DNA of 64,000 nucleotides from Paenibacillus etheri (GCF_001012825.1 NZ_LCZJ02000033.1:38508-102507); one strand, 5' to 3'. Positions 45,222 to 54,612 are shown, counted from the first letter of the stretch. The notes: generated from the letters alone by a model not told the origin. A program made the numbers and translations.

Positions 45222-46286
45222 CTAGTCTCGCGGTATATCCACAGAATCACGATGCACTATGTCTGCTGCGATCAGGATCTTCTCCAGTGGTGCAGTGGGG
45301 TACCCAATCCGACTTAGCAGCTTCTCCACTGCCGCCCGGCCCATCGCTTCTTTTGGGACATGCACAGTAGTGAGTGCTGGAACGCCTCTTGAGGCATCCT
45401 CAATATTATCAAAGCCTGTAACCGAGATATCCCCTGGAATATTAAGACCTTCTGCCTTCAGGATATCACTGACCGAGAGCGCTGTTTTGTCATTGGCGCA
45501 GACCAAGGCAGTTGGTAGTGTCTTAGCTTTTTTCCCCTTCATCACCCAATTTTTAAAATCCTCTTGGAATACATCTTCCTCTACTCCTTCCAAAAAGAGA
45601 TTCGCATCATCCTCCAAAGGCAGTCTTATCCCACTCTCCTCCAGCGCACTCCGAAAGCCGATCCACCGATCCCGGAAACTGCGTGAAAATCCAATATTCC
45701 CGATAAAATGCATTTGAGTATGGCCTGTCCCCATCAAATGGTTGGTAAGCCGAGCCATAGAATCCACATTGTTCGCGAATACAGTATCGCTTGGAATTAA
45801 TGGATCTTCATGGTCAATCAACACCATCGGCAGACCGATGCGATGTACCTCAAGCAGTAAAGAAGTGGAGATTTCGCCCACACCTACTAAACCAAGAATC
45901 CCACTCGGGTTCAAGATATTAACGAAATTATCCGCACGATTCTCAGAGATGATCACCATCCCTAGTCCTTCTTGATCCAGCGCAAGGGCAATACCGTCCA
46001 CAATCTTCCCCCAATATAAGGAATCTTGAGTCTGCGAGCGGATATTCGGCATTAATACAAGTACAGATTGCTTATTCCGATCACTGCCCCCTACCGGAGG
46101 AGTTCGTTTTATACCTTGGACAAAAGCATTCTTTTGCGTAAAGTAGCCTAACTGCGAAGCCGCTTGAATAACTCGTTCTCTGGTCGTTTCATTAACGCCA
46201 GCTTTACCCGATAATGACTTAGAGACAACAAATTTAGATACACCGAGATGATCAGCTATTTTTTGCATGGTGACCTTTTTAGCCAT
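45222..46286 (-). CDS. LacI-family transcriptional repressor
   Basis: 354 residues. The N-terminal helix-turn-helix VTMQKIADHLGVSKFVVSKS (5-24) and hinge helix are followed by a periplasmic-binding-protein-like effector domain (about 75-345). The domain includes DGIALALDQEGLGMVII, GLPMVLIDHEDP and DISVTGFDNIED. It is the third gene of a kinase-binding protein-LacI group, 42 bases after the binding-protein gene. It probably represses parts of the island with a mannooligosaccharide or sugar phosphate as inducer. LacI-type sites resemble cre boxes, so the boxes at 39790 and 51963 could be its targets rather than CcpA's. Confidence 0.93.
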   Translation of the reverse strand: MAKKVTMQKIADHLGVSKFVVSKSLSGKAGVNETTRERVIQAASQLGYFTQKNAFVQGIKRTPPVGGSDRNKQSVLVLMPNIRSQTQDSLYWGKIVDGIALALDQEGLGMVIISENRADNFVNILNPSGILGLVGVGEISTSLLLEVHRIGLPMVLIDHEDPLIPSDTVFANNVDSMARLTNHLMGTGHTQMHFIGNIGFSRSFRDRWIGFRSALEESGIRLPLEDDANLFLEGVEEDVFQEDFKNWVMKGKKAKTLPTALVCANDKTALSVSDILKAEGLNIPGDISVTGFDNIEDASRGVPALTTVHVPKEAMGRAAVEKLLSRIGYPTAPLEKILIAADIVHRDSVDIPRD

Positions 46287-46328
46287 ATTAAACCCTCCAG
46301 ATATTTACTTGAAATTAATGTACTTATT

Positions 46329-47639
46329 CTAAGGCTGTGAAGCCACCTGTGTTTCCGCTCGCGCTTCCTTCCATTTGGCATTCAGTTCATCAAAAGCCTT
46401 CTGTAAATCAGGTGCAGCAAGTAACTCCTGAATATAGTCACCAGACCAAAAGGATAGCTTGGCTCTATTCGCGAGATCGATGAAAGCATCACTTTGTACG
46501 GTAGTGTCCAGTAGCTTAGGTTTATAAGATAGAAATTCACGGTATTGCGGCATAGCAGGCTTCAAGCTACCATCTGCCGGTAGGAATCCCCAATCATCTT
46601 TATAAGAAGTTTCCTTTACAAAATAATTTAACCAAGCCATAGCAAGCTCTTTATTCTTGCTGAATTTACTGACCCCTATGAACCAGTCTGAATGAATAGG
46701 CGCATAATGAGTGTCATTATTATCATATGGAAACGGGAAGAATCCAATATCATCTGGCGAAGCCCCAACATCAAGAACTTGCCGAATCGTCCAATTTCCT
46801 AGTAAATACATACCCGCTTGCCCCTTAGCAAGTTTTGTCTTCGATATCTCCCAATTGTTCGAGAATAGTTCATCTTCAACATAACCTTTGGCAATTAAGG
46901 TGCGAGCAATGGAAATGGATTTCCCCCATTCATTATCAAGCTGCCACGGACTATCCTCATTTATCATATTATTAAGATATTCAGGGTTACCTGCCATATA
47001 GTTAACTAGAGTATTTCCCCACTCACGCAGTGGCCAAACCGCTCCATAATTCATATACAGCGGGATAACTCCTGCCTGTTTCAGCTTAGCGCAGGCTTCA
47101 TAGAATTCATCCAGCGTCCTTGGAACAGAAGTGATTCCTGCTTTTTCGAATGCCCTTTTATTATAGACAATCCCAATCGTAGTAGTTCCCGTCGATAACC
47201 CATATCGTTTGCCCTCATAGCTAGAAAAAGAAGGAAAACGCTCACCAGCAGTTGTTTTTTCGTCTAGCGGTTCGAAAAAATAATCCAGTTCCTTAGCAGG
47301 AAGATTTACTGGAAGCAGCAGTACATCACCAGCATCCTTAGTGGACAGCCGTACCAGAATATCCGTCGCGTAGTTGGACAGACCTTCAAATTCGACATTC
47401 GCTTCGGGATACTTTAGCTTGAATTGATCCGCGTATCCTTGAAAGGTTCCGTTCTCAATCAGATCTATTCGATTGGTCATCATAACTATAGTGCCGGATA
47501 AGTCAGAGTTCACCTCGTTTCCAACTGGAGGCACTATAGATTCCGTCTGCTTGGTATTGTTCTCACAGCCACTAATCGATAACAAAAAGAGAAGCAGCAG
47601 TATGGTACGCATAGACCAGTGTAATCTCATCCCCTTCAA
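46329..47639 (-). CDS. Orphan extracellular solute-binding lipoprotein linked to the histidine kinase
   Basis: 436-residue lipoprotein with signal peptide ending LSISGC (Cys25). Its binding fold is paralogous to the importer-linked protein at 38286-39656 (TIVMMTNRIDLIENG, GDVLLLPVNLPAKEL, RYGLSTGTTTIGIVYNKRAF, NAKWKEARAE). The start is a TTG at 47639 with GAGGGGG seven bases upstream; the ATG three codons later sits too close to any Shine-Dalgarno. It lies only 19 bases after the kinase gene and has no permease genes beside it. That suggests a role as ligand receptor for the kinase (or chemoreceptors) rather than transport. This role is inferred. Confidence 0.92.
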   Translation of the reverse strand: MKGMRLHWSMRTILLLLFLLSISGCENNTKQTESIVPPVGNEVNSDLSGTIVMMTNRIDLIENGTFQGYADQFKLKYPEANVEFEGLSNYATDILVRLSTKDAGDVLLLPVNLPAKELDYFFEPLDEKTTAGERFPSFSSYEGKRYGLSTGTTTIGIVYNKRAFEKAGITSVPRTLDEFYEACAKLKQAGVIPLYMNYGAVWPLREWGNTLVNYMAGNPEYLNNMINEDSPWQLDNEWGKSISIARTLIAKGYVEDELFSNNWEISKTKLAKGQAGMYLLGNWTIRQVLDVGASPDDIGFFPFPYDNNDTHYAPIHSDWFIGVSKFSKNKELAMAWLNYFVKETSYKDDWGFLPADGSLKPAMPQYREFLSYKPKLLDTTVQSDAFIDLANRAKLSFWSGDYIQELLAAPDLQKAFDELNAKWKEARAETQVASQP

Positions 47640-47658
47640 CGGACAGCCCCCTCTTATA

Positions 47659-49539
47659 TTAGTCAGGTAATCTAATCATTTCCGGTTCAAGCAATGGCAA
47701 CGACAAAATAACATCGGTCCCTTGTCCAAGCTCACTATATACCTCAATTCCAAATGCCGCTCCATAATGAAGGCGCACTCGCTGCTGTACATTTTTCATA
47801 CCAATGCCACCATTGATACTTTTCTTAGGAGGACTTTCGTTCTGCAGCCCATCGTTCAACCTCTCCAAAGTGACCTTATCCATTCCGCAGCCGTCGTCCT
47901 TAATATGAAACAACAGCATTTGCTCAGTAATCTCGTAACGGATGCTTAGATGCATTTGCGTTTTGTTATCATCTAAGCCGTGATAGGCAGCATTCTCTAT
48001 GATCGGCTGGAAGACCAGCTTGATAATAGAGTAGTTATCTAACTCCTGCGGCACGTCGATCTCGAGCACGAAACGATTAGGGTAGCGACAATTCAGCAGT
48101 TCAACATAATTATAGACATATCCAAGCTCTTTCTTCATTGTCGTTTTACCGTTCAAATCACTTGTACTATACCTTAGCAATTTACCTAAAATAGAGATCA
48201 TATCTGCAGCTTCAATATCATCATTGAGCTCAGCGGTCATTCGGATCGACTCCAGCGTATTATAGATAAAATGAGGATTAATTTGACTCTGCAGAGCGTG
48301 AAGCTCCGCTTCCTTCTTCTGTTCTTCGATTCTGTAAATATCCTGAATTAACTGCCTGATCCGAGCCAACATTCGATTGAACTGATGCCCGAGCAGACCA
48401 ATCTCATCACGCCGTCTAACCCTAAACATCACATCCAGATCGCCACCCTGAACCTTTTTCATTAGGTGAATCATTTGGGATAGTGATTTAGTGAGCGCAA
48501 AGGAAAGAATAATTGAAATAATTAACGCCAACACAATGATACTTAATGTAGCTGCGAGCGTCGCATTACGAGTCACCTTCACATCACGCATCAGCACATC
48601 CACAGGAATGGAGATAATGGCCTTCCAATTGCTCTTGCTAGAACTTGAGTATATATTCAGAAATTCTTTTCCGTTGACTGTATCATAGAAACTTCCGGAT
48701 ATCCCACCGACCCTTTTGAATAGATCTGAATCAGATACATCCGTGGCAAGAAGTTTTTTGTCGCTGTCGTACACGACCATCCCTTTCTCATCAACGATCA
48801 GAGATTTGCCATGTGTTACTTTATCCAGCTCTGAAACTCGATTCTCCAGATTGCTAATATTCGCTTCTACCGCGATCAGCCCAATCGGATTCAACAAGCC
48901 ATCCACAATTTTACGAACAACGGTAAAAGCATATCGAGTACTTTGCAAATTACTCGTAAACGATTGGGTACCAAACAATAGTGCTTCTCCGGTGGAATCC
49001 TTCGTCTGCTGACTCCAGTACTTATAGCTTTGATCGAGGTCGAGGCGTACGCCACCATCTTTGGCAGAATAATAACCATTCCCATGCGCGTCAAAAATAT
49101 AAACCGTGTTCGCGCCTCGCTTAATATTGTTAATAAATGAAATATTACCCTCTATCCCCCGCTGAATGGACAGCAGCAGATCAAAATCTCCAGGCGAAAA
49201 TGAGGCACTGCCTGATTTTCCATCCATGATCTCTTTCTGCTCATGGTAGTGGTTTGAACGAATTAAATTTTGTTTAATATCGTTCACATAGGCCGGCATA
49301 GATGAAATACGCTTCATATCTTCGATATAATCATATACTCCATCCATCATTTGTTCGATTAACTTCTCAGAATAAGCAACGGTATTGCCCTGAATGGATT
49401 GTGAATAACTCTTGTAAGTAAACACACTGATGAAGGTGAGCGGAAGGGTAATGATAATCAAAAAGACGAGGAGCAGCTTGCGTTCCATACTCATGTCCCC
49501 GATAACGGACCACCAGCCAAAGATGCCTTTACCTTTCAT
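47659..49539 (-). CDS. YesM-type sensor histidine kinase
   Basis: 626-residue membrane kinase. First span about 21-42; extracytoplasmic Cache-type sensor about 45-320 (ANTVYIFDAHGNGYYS, SLIVDEKGMVVYDSD); second span about 329-350. A HAMP domain ends near DEIGLLGHQFN. The His_kinase domain has phospho-His423 in LQSQINPHFIYNT. An ATPase domain has FQPIIENAAYHG, DDGCGM and GGIGMKNVQQR. This kinase class pairs with YesN regulators. The only such regulator here is at 39975-40754, about 5 kb away on the same strand. It is the first gene of a kinase-binding protein-LacI group with promoter 49599-49627. ATG with AAGGAG nine bases upstream. Confidence 0.95.
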   Translation of the reverse strand: MKGKGIFGWWSVIGDMSMERKLLLVFLIIITLPLTFISVFTYKSYSQSIQGNTVAYSEKLIEQMMDGVYDYIEDMKRISSMPAYVNDIKQNLIRSNHYHEQKEIMDGKSGSASFSPGDFDLLLSIQRGIEGNISFINNIKRGANTVYIFDAHGNGYYSAKDGGVRLDLDQSYKYWSQQTKDSTGEALLFGTQSFTSNLQSTRYAFTVVRKIVDGLLNPIGLIAVEANISNLENRVSELDKVTHGKSLIVDEKGMVVYDSDKKLLATDVSDSDLFKRVGGISGSFYDTVNGKEFLNIYSSSSKSNWKAIISIPVDVLMRDVKVTRNATLAATLSIIVLALIISIILSFALTKSLSQMIHLMKKVQGGDLDVMFRVRRRDEIGLLGHQFNRMLARIRQLIQDIYRIEEQKKEAELHALQSQINPHFIYNTLESIRMTAELNDDIEAADMISILGKLLRYSTSDLNGKTTMKKELGYVYNYVELLNCRYPNRFVLEIDVPQELDNYSIIKLVFQPIIENAAYHGLDDNKTQMHLSIRYEITEQMLLFHIKDDGCGMDKVTLERLNDGLQNESPPKKSINGGIGMKNVQQRVRLHYGAAFGIEVYSELGQGTDVILSLPLLEPEMIRLPD

Positions 49540-49561
49540 ATGGTCCTTCTCCTTAACCTTT

Positions 49562-49592
49562 TTACCTAACTTGTTATTATTAATTACCTAAC
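49562..49592 (-). repeat. Two TTACCTAAC direct repeats, 22 bases apart
   Basis: TTACCTAAC is at 49562-49570 and 49584-49592. The 22-base step (two helical turns) is that of AraC-type binding sites. A third copy in the opposite orientation is at 49665-49673, inside the chemoreceptor terminator flank. The pair lies in the kinase gene leader, just downstream of its -10. Confidence 0.5.
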
Positions 49593-49598
49593 AAAATT

Positions 49599-49627
49599 AT
49601 TATACGGGCAAGTTCTTCTTTACACAA
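49599..49627 (-). promoter_or_regulatory. Promoter of the histidine kinase operon
   Basis: A -35 TTGTGT (49622-49627) and a -10 TATAAT (49599-49604) are 17 bases apart. The -35 abuts the terminator of the second chemoreceptor gene. Confidence 0.72.
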
Positions 49628-49628
49628 T

Positions 49629-49667
49629 AACAAAACCGCTTCTTCATAGCGAAGAAGCGGTTTTGTT
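49629..49667 (-). terminator. Terminator after the second chemoreceptor gene
   Basis: A perfect 17-base-pair stem (49629-49645 with 49651-49667) has a five-base loop and U-rich arms. The core ACCGCTTCTTC matches the terminator stem of the paralogous receptor gene at 31719-31749. Confidence 0.88.
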
Positions 49668-49701
49668 AGGTAAACCATAAAAAGATTAATGAGGGATCCT
49701 C

Positions 49702-51873
49702 TTATTTAATAGTGAATAATGACAGTTTGTCCTTTAACTGTCCTGAAGCACTTTCCAGCTTGCCTGACAGCGAAACGAGTTGGTCACTTACATTTTGCTG
49801 TTCATTACTTAGTGAAGCCACTTCTTCGGAAGTCGCTGAAGATTGTTCGGCTACAGCACTTACGTTACCCATTGCTTCTGACAACACAACCTGTGAATGA
49901 TTCAAGCTACTGATCGCTGTCGTCACCGATTCCAGACTAGTAATGAACTCATCCATCTGTCCTTTTACGGATACAAAGATATCACTCGTGCTCTTCACCG
50001 AGTTTATTTGCTCTTTGAAGAGAGGTGCCACTTCAGATAATACAGCTTCCGTTTCGTTCATTTCCGTTATGATCTTATCGGTGATTCCAGCTACAAGGGC
50101 AATAGACTGCTTAGATTGGTCGGCGAGCTGTCTCACCTCATCTGCTACCACCATAAAGCCTTTACCAGCTTCACCTGCACGTGCGGCTTCTATCGTCGCA
50201 TTTAATGACAAAATATTCGTCTGCTGTGTGATACTCTTCATCACATCGAGCACCTTAATCACTGAGAATACTGTTTCTTTCAAATTATTAACACGCTCGA
50301 CAAGTGCACTCGTCTTTTCCCCAGTACGGCTAGTCTGATCTAGTAACTTCGTTAATTGCTTTGCACCTTGAGCACTAGCTTCTCCAACCCCGCGTGCTGC
50401 CTCATCCATCTCACTGTTGGCACTAATCACGGTCTGCATTTGTGTAGCTATCACATCTGTAAGCTCATTACCACGTTCGGCCTCAAGTGCCAGACTACCT
50501 GCTCCTCCAGCGATTTCTTCCGTAGCGGCTGCGATTTCCTTCGCCGAGATAGCTGTTTTACGTGAAGCTTCTCCAAGCTCGCCAGCGGTCTCCAGCACAT
50601 CTCGTGCGGTTTCTCTCGTTTGCGATACAAGCTCAGTAATACGCTCCATCATCAGATTAAAGGACGCTGATAGTTGGCCAATTTCGTCCTTCGACACATA
50701 TTGTGTACGAACACTTAAATCGCCGCTGGCACCTTGAACCATAAGATCTTTTAAACGTGCCAGAGGACGGGCAAACATACGAACCATCCAAATCCCGATT
50801 AATATCGCCAGTAGTGCCGCAGCAGCAGCCGTTATAAACGTCGTCAACAGAATCGGATGGGCTTCCTTCACTAACTCGTCTGTAGGAACTATACCAGCGA
50901 GCTTCCAATCCGCGCGCATCATGGGATTTAACACAGCCAGTATTGGTTTGCCGCTTGAATCTTTGACATCTAGACTATTGTTATTTTTTTTACTCTCTTT
51001 AATAAAAGAAAACTCCGATGGTTTTCCATCGTCTATCGGATTAGAAGAAGCCACAACTGTACCTTGCGGAGACACAAGTTGAATACGGGAGCCGTCTCCC
51101 AGCTTCACACTTGCGAAGGATTCTTCCAACAGTGTATTCTTCAACACAAGCATGATTATGTATCCTTTGTCAGCTCCCAGACTTTTAAGAGATCTTACCA
51201 ACGCAATATCTTTTTCATCCGCTCCTTGAAGAGAGGTAGGGAACCAAATATTCTTAGCGTCGCTATTGTCAGCGTCTGAATAATATGAATTATATTCTTT
51301 AGAATCGGCCACAATATTCTTGAACCATTCTTGTTCTCGTAATCCATCAAAATAAATGCCACCACTGCCAGATGTAATGATATCATGCTCAAGTGACTCC
51401 GGAATCAAAGAGACACTAAGAATATTAGAATCTGTTGTAGTCTGATTAGACAACTTTTTACTTATTGCACTTGTTGATTCAAATTTCTCGTAAGCAGTGT
51501 TCGCAGTAGCCATTGATCTAAGATCCGTTTGCAACTGCGCATCAAAAAAAAGCTGTAATACCATATTCTCATACTGTTTCAAGGTAATATCTAGCTTCTC
51601 AGCAGTCTGAATAATAGTCTGGCGGTAGGCTTCGGATGCGTTATTCTTTATCGTTGATTTCGCCTTCGAATACGATATAAGACCAAGTGACATAACTGCG
51701 ATTACGGTGGAGCACAGGAATATTAGAAATAACTTTACGCCGACGGATTTAACAGGATTCACTCTCTTGACTTGCCTTCCCCAACCTAACATCCTATTAT
51801 TTCCATCTAGCTTTGATGTCTTTCCTGTTTCATTACTCTGTACATTTGCGGACTTTTTATTATTCTTCTTCAT
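49702..51873 (-). CDS. Methyl-accepting chemotaxis protein (mannan island, copy 2)
   Basis: 723-residue chemoreceptor with a longer cytoplasmic N-terminus (about 40 residues) than its paralogue at 31778-33850. A first span (about 47-68) and a Cache-like extracytoplasmic sensor (about 70-340) come first. A second span, HAMP ([17 protein letters not shown]) and signalling domain with the tip [20 protein letters not shown] follow. The C-terminal halves of the two receptors are nearly collinear, while the sensors differ, so they may read different ligands or binding proteins. A cre-like box overlaps its promoter (51963-51977). Start ATG with AGAAGG upstream. Confidence 0.93.
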   Translation of the reverse strand: MKKNNKKSANVQSNETGKTSKLDGNNRMLGWGRQVKRVNPVKSVGVKLFLIFLCSTVIAVMSLGLISYSKAKSTIKNNASEAYRQTIIQTAEKLDITLKQYENMVLQLFFDAQLQTDLRSMATANTAYEKFESTSAISKKLSNQTTTDSNILSVSLIPESLEHDIITSGSGGIYFDGLREQEWFKNIVADSKEYNSYYSDADNSDAKNIWFPTSLQGADEKDIALVRSLKSLGADKGYIIMLVLKNTLLEESFASVKLGDGSRIQLVSPQGTVVASSNPIDDGKPSEFSFIKESKKNNNSLDVKDSSGKPILAVLNPMMRADWKLAGIVPTDELVKEAHPILLTTFITAAAAALLAILIGIWMVRMFARPLARLKDLMVQGASGDLSVRTQYVSKDEIGQLSASFNLMMERITELVSQTRETARDVLETAGELGEASRKTAISAKEIAAATEEIAGGAGSLALEAERGNELTDVIATQMQTVISANSEMDEAARGVGEASAQGAKQLTKLLDQTSRTGEKTSALVERVNNLKETVFSVIKVLDVMKSITQQTNILSLNATIEAARAGEAGKGFMVVADEVRQLADQSKQSIALVAGITDKIITEMNETEAVLSEVAPLFKEQINSVKSTSDIFVSVKGQMDEFITSLESVTTAISSLNHSQVVLSEAMGNVSAVAEQSSATSEEVASLSNEQQNVSDQLVSLSGKLESASGQLKDKLSLFTIK

Positions 51874-51962
51874 CTCTAACCTTCTCCCTTTATGCTTTTC
51901 ACTAATACTATCTTGATCAGGATCCCCATCTTGATCATCTACACGCTAATATTAGAGGACAT

Positions 51963-51985
51963 ATGAAAGCGCTAACCATATTATA
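51963..51985 (-). promoter_or_regulatory. Chemoreceptor promoter -10 with overlapping cre-like box
   Basis: A minus-strand TATAAT (51980-51985) is followed at once by a box that reads ATGAAAGCGCTAACC on the plus strand (51963-51977), matching 14 of 15 cre positions. The geometry copies that of the importer operon at 39790-39814. The -35 is weak. Confidence 0.6.
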
Positions 51986-52140
51986 TATCGGTTTATTAGG
52001 CCTTTTTTCTTAGCTTTACGATACTTTTTTTATAACTTTTAACCTATGTATTCTCAGACAAAAAAACCCCCTTCGTTCTACCCTCCTTTTTGGATTTATT
52101 TGTTAGTTACTAATATATATATCTTATTGTTAGCTTTGTC
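51986..52140. other. AT-rich spacer, no gene seen
   Basis: The remainder of the gap between the chemoreceptor and the U32 gene holds T- and A-runs and a TATATATAT tract near 52118. No open frame or strong structure is visible apart from the flanking promoter and terminator. Confidence 0.4.
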
Positions 52141-52181
52141 AAAAGAAAAACAGAGATGCTCTTATAGAAAGAACATCCCTG
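52141..52181 (-). terminator. Terminator of the U32 gene pair
   Basis: A 13-base stem with G-U pairs (52151-52163 with 52169-52181) is followed on the minus strand by UUUUUCUUUU, 8 bases after the stop codon. Confidence 0.85.
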
Positions 52182-52188
52182 TATCTTA

Positions 52189-53526
52189 TTAAAATTTTCT
52201 CTTACGCATCATATCAAAGTATGCTACGGGCTGATCTACCTTCATGCGAACACGTTGCAGAGGATGACGGGCTGCATCAAGCGGGTTACCTGCTTCATCC
52301 CACAATTCCGCTACAGTCTGCTTAAAAAATGTATCATTCGGTCCAAAGAATTCAACTTCCTGACCAGGCTTGAAGTGATTGCGTTGCTGAATGAGTGCCA
52401 TTCCACTGTCAGCATCGTATTCTAGGACAAGTCCGGCAAAATCATAAGGAGCTGCTTTTTCTTCAGGCTCATAAATATGATCTTCATGATCCGGAGTATC
52501 ATGGAAGAACCCTGTGTTAAGCGGACGATTCGCCGCTTTGTTAAGCTCATCCAGCCACTCTTGCTTCAACTCGTATCCTTCCGGATCAGCCATGTAAGCA
52601 TCAATGGCTTTACGATAAGCGTTAACTACAGTAGCTACATAGTGAATCGACTTCATCCGTCCCTCGATCTTGAAGCTGTCAATGCCCACTTCAATGAGTT
52701 CAGGGATGCTTTCCAGCATGCACAAATCCTTAGATCCCATGGAGAAGGGATTGTCTCCTTGCTGATGCAGTGGAATCTGAGTTACACCTGGAATCAAAGG
52801 TGCCGGAGATTGTGCTTCAGCTTCAGCTTGATCTTCTTCAGACACCCAAGTGCCTTCAGGACGCGCATCCTCGAACAAATCATATTTCCAGCGGCAAGAC
52901 TGACAGCAGCCTCCGCGATTAGAGTCACGGTCTGTGAAGTGATTGGATAATACACATCTACCGGAGTACGAGGAGCACATCGCACCATGGATAAAGCTCT
53001 CGATTTCAATATCAACATGCTTCTTAATCTCAGCAATCTCTTCTAGGCTTGTCTCACGTCCGAGTACTACACGTGGCAGGCCCTCTTCTTTCCAGAAGGA
53101 TACAGCTTGCCAGTTCAGTGTAGACTGTTGAGTACTCAAATGCACCTCTAATCCAGGTACTAAACGGCGTGCTGTATCTACAATGACCGGGTCAGCTACG
53201 ATAATGGCAGCAATGCCAGCTTCATATAAGTTACGCAGATATTCTTCAATCCCTGCGACATCTTCATTGTGAGCATAAATGTTCGTTGCAACAAATACCT
53301 TAGCGCCATATTTCTTGGCGAATTCAACACCTTCACGCATTTCCTCAAAGCTGAAATTGTCTGCTCCTGAACGCAAACCGTATTTCTGCCCTCCGATATA
53401 GACAGCATCCGCACCATAATGTACTGCGAATTTTAATTTTTCTAAATTACCGGCCGGAGCTAGGAGCTCCGGTTTGTCCAGACGGTAACGTTTACCCTTG
53501 TATTGCGGCTTTGTCATGGTTCCCAT
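52189..53526 (-). CDS. trhP2: U32 peptidase-like tRNA uridine hydroxylation protein TrhP2
   Basis: About 445 residues, YrrO type. KPELLAPAGNLEKLKFAVHY opens the U32 domain. ESFIHGAMCSSYSGRCVLSN and GGCCQSCRWKYDLF hold the conserved cysteines, likely Fe-S ligands. KIEGRMKSIHYVATVVNAYR and a C-terminal barrel (QVEFFGPNDTFFKQTV-like) complete the protein. In Bacillus this protein acts with its neighbour in prephenate-dependent 5-hydroxylation of tRNA wobble uridine. I use the ATG at 53526 (GGAGGGGA eight bases upstream); 53544 and 53517 are alternatives. It follows trhP1 by about 100 bases in the same direction. Confidence 0.92.
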   Translation of the reverse strand: MGTMTKPQYKGKRYRLDKPELLAPAGNLEKLKFAVHYGADAVYIGGQKYGLRSGADNFSFEEMREGVEFAKKYGAKVFVATNIYAHNEDVAGIEEYLRNLYEAGIAAIIVADPVIVDTARRLVPGLEVHLSTQQSTLNWQAVSFWKEEGLPRVVLGRETSLEEIAEIKKHVDIEIESFIHGAMCSSYSGRCVLSNHFTDRDSNRGGCCQSCRWKYDLFEDARPEGTWVSEEDQAEAEAQSPAPLIPGVTQIPLHQQGDNPFSMGSKDLCMLESIPELIEVGIDSFKIEGRMKSIHYVATVVNAYRKAIDAYMADPEGYELKQEWLDELNKAANRPLNTGFFHDTPDHEDHIYEPEEKAAPYDFAGLVLEYDADSGMALIQQRNHFKPGQEVEFFGPNDTFFKQTVAELWDEAGNPLDAARHPLQRVRMKVDQPVAYFDMMRKRKF

Positions 53527-53623
53527 TCCTGTTCTCCCCTCCATTGCCCCACAAAGTGATATCTACACCTGATTACTTGCACCTTATCTTTGCAGGGAAC
53601 TTAAAACACTCATTAAATTAAAC

Positions 53624-54556
53624 TTAATATACTTGCTCTTTATAGAAAAATCCGAAGCTTAGCTCCCGTTCTGGATCCTGCAACGTTCTGATTGCTTCCA
53701 TCCAATCCTCTTGGAAAGAATAACCCTCCGGATCAGCTACATAGAGATCTATCGCTTTGCGATAAGTCTTAACAACCTCTACATTATAAGCTGTTGATTT
53801 CAACAATCCCTCAATCTTAAAACTTTGTACGCCTGCAGCCATAAGAATATGAAGATCTTCCAAAATACAAATATCTTCTGAACTCATGATATGGGTACCG
53901 TTCTCGTCTTCATAGATCGGGAACTTTTGGTCATCTCGTTCTGCCTCAATCAAAAATAGACCACGTTCCTTGCCAAGACTGCCGCCCTCACTTGGACGTC
54001 CTTGATGAGACATATAGCTTTCTACAAGCTTACGCTTGGAATGGTATATATTTGTCATGCCGTGAACCTGAACCTGTGCCTCAACCTCTAAGAGCGGAAC
54101 CATTTCCGTCATTTCATCCATATTCAACTCACGGGCAAGAACGACGCGAGTAGCGCCTTTACGCCCCCAATAATTCGCGGTTGCGTAATTGGTAGAGGTC
54201 ATTTCCGCATTCCAATGCAGATTCATGACCGGCGCTTCCTTCTTCACTGTGGTTAACACAGCAGGATCACCAAATTCAACACCGTCAACACCAAGTTCAC
54301 CTATAGCCTTCACATAGGCGGGGAGCTCATCCAGCAGACGATTGGACATGAGCCCACCCAGTCCAGCATATACTTTGCAGCCACGCGCATGTGCCATTTC
54401 TACAACAGCGGCTGTATCCTCCAGAGAGAAATGTCCGGCAAGACGCATGCCGAAACGGTCATCTCCGATGAGCAATGCATCTGCTCCGGCATCCAGCAAA
54501 GCAGCAGATTCCTCTAAGGATGCTGCTGTCACTAGCAATTCCGGTTTGTTAGTCAT
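53624..54556 (-). CDS. trhP1: U32 peptidase-like tRNA uridine hydroxylation protein TrhP1
   Basis: 310 residues, YrrN type, the shorter member of the pair. It keeps the U32 barrel (KPELLVTAASLEESAALLDA, HWNAEMTSTNYATANYWGRK, FKIEGLLKSTAYNVEVVKTY). It lacks the cysteine cluster and the C-terminal barrel of TrhP2. It probably forms a complex with TrhP2. The ATG has AGGAGGTACAAC directly upstream, the best Shine-Dalgarno of this block. It sits between mltG and trhP2 as in Bacillus (yrrL-yrrN-yrrO), without the O-methyltransferase gene yrrM that lies there in Bacillus. Confidence 0.9.
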   Translation of the reverse strand: MTNKPELLVTAASLEESAALLDAGADALLIGDDRFGMRLAGHFSLEDTAAVVEMAHARGCKVYAGLGGLMSNRLLDELPAYVKAIGELGVDGVEFGDPAVLTTVKKEAPVMNLHWNAEMTSTNYATANYWGRKGATRVVLARELNMDEMTEMVPLLEVEAQVQVHGMTNIYHSKRKLVESYMSHQGRPSEGGSLGKERGLFLIEAERDDQKFPIYEDENGTHIMSSEDICILEDLHILMAAGVQSFKIEGLLKSTAYNVEVVKTYRKAIDLYVADPEGYSFQEDWMEAIRTLQDPERELSFGFFYKEQVY

Positions 54557-54612
54557 GTTGTACCTCCTACTTGTACAGTTGTTTCAACCGCACCACTCTT
54601 CATTTTAATATT

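Noticed and set aside
31778-51873. Island as a prophage, transposon or integrative element
   Set aside because: No integrase, transposase, phage genes, terminal repeats or tRNA gene were seen in or beside it.
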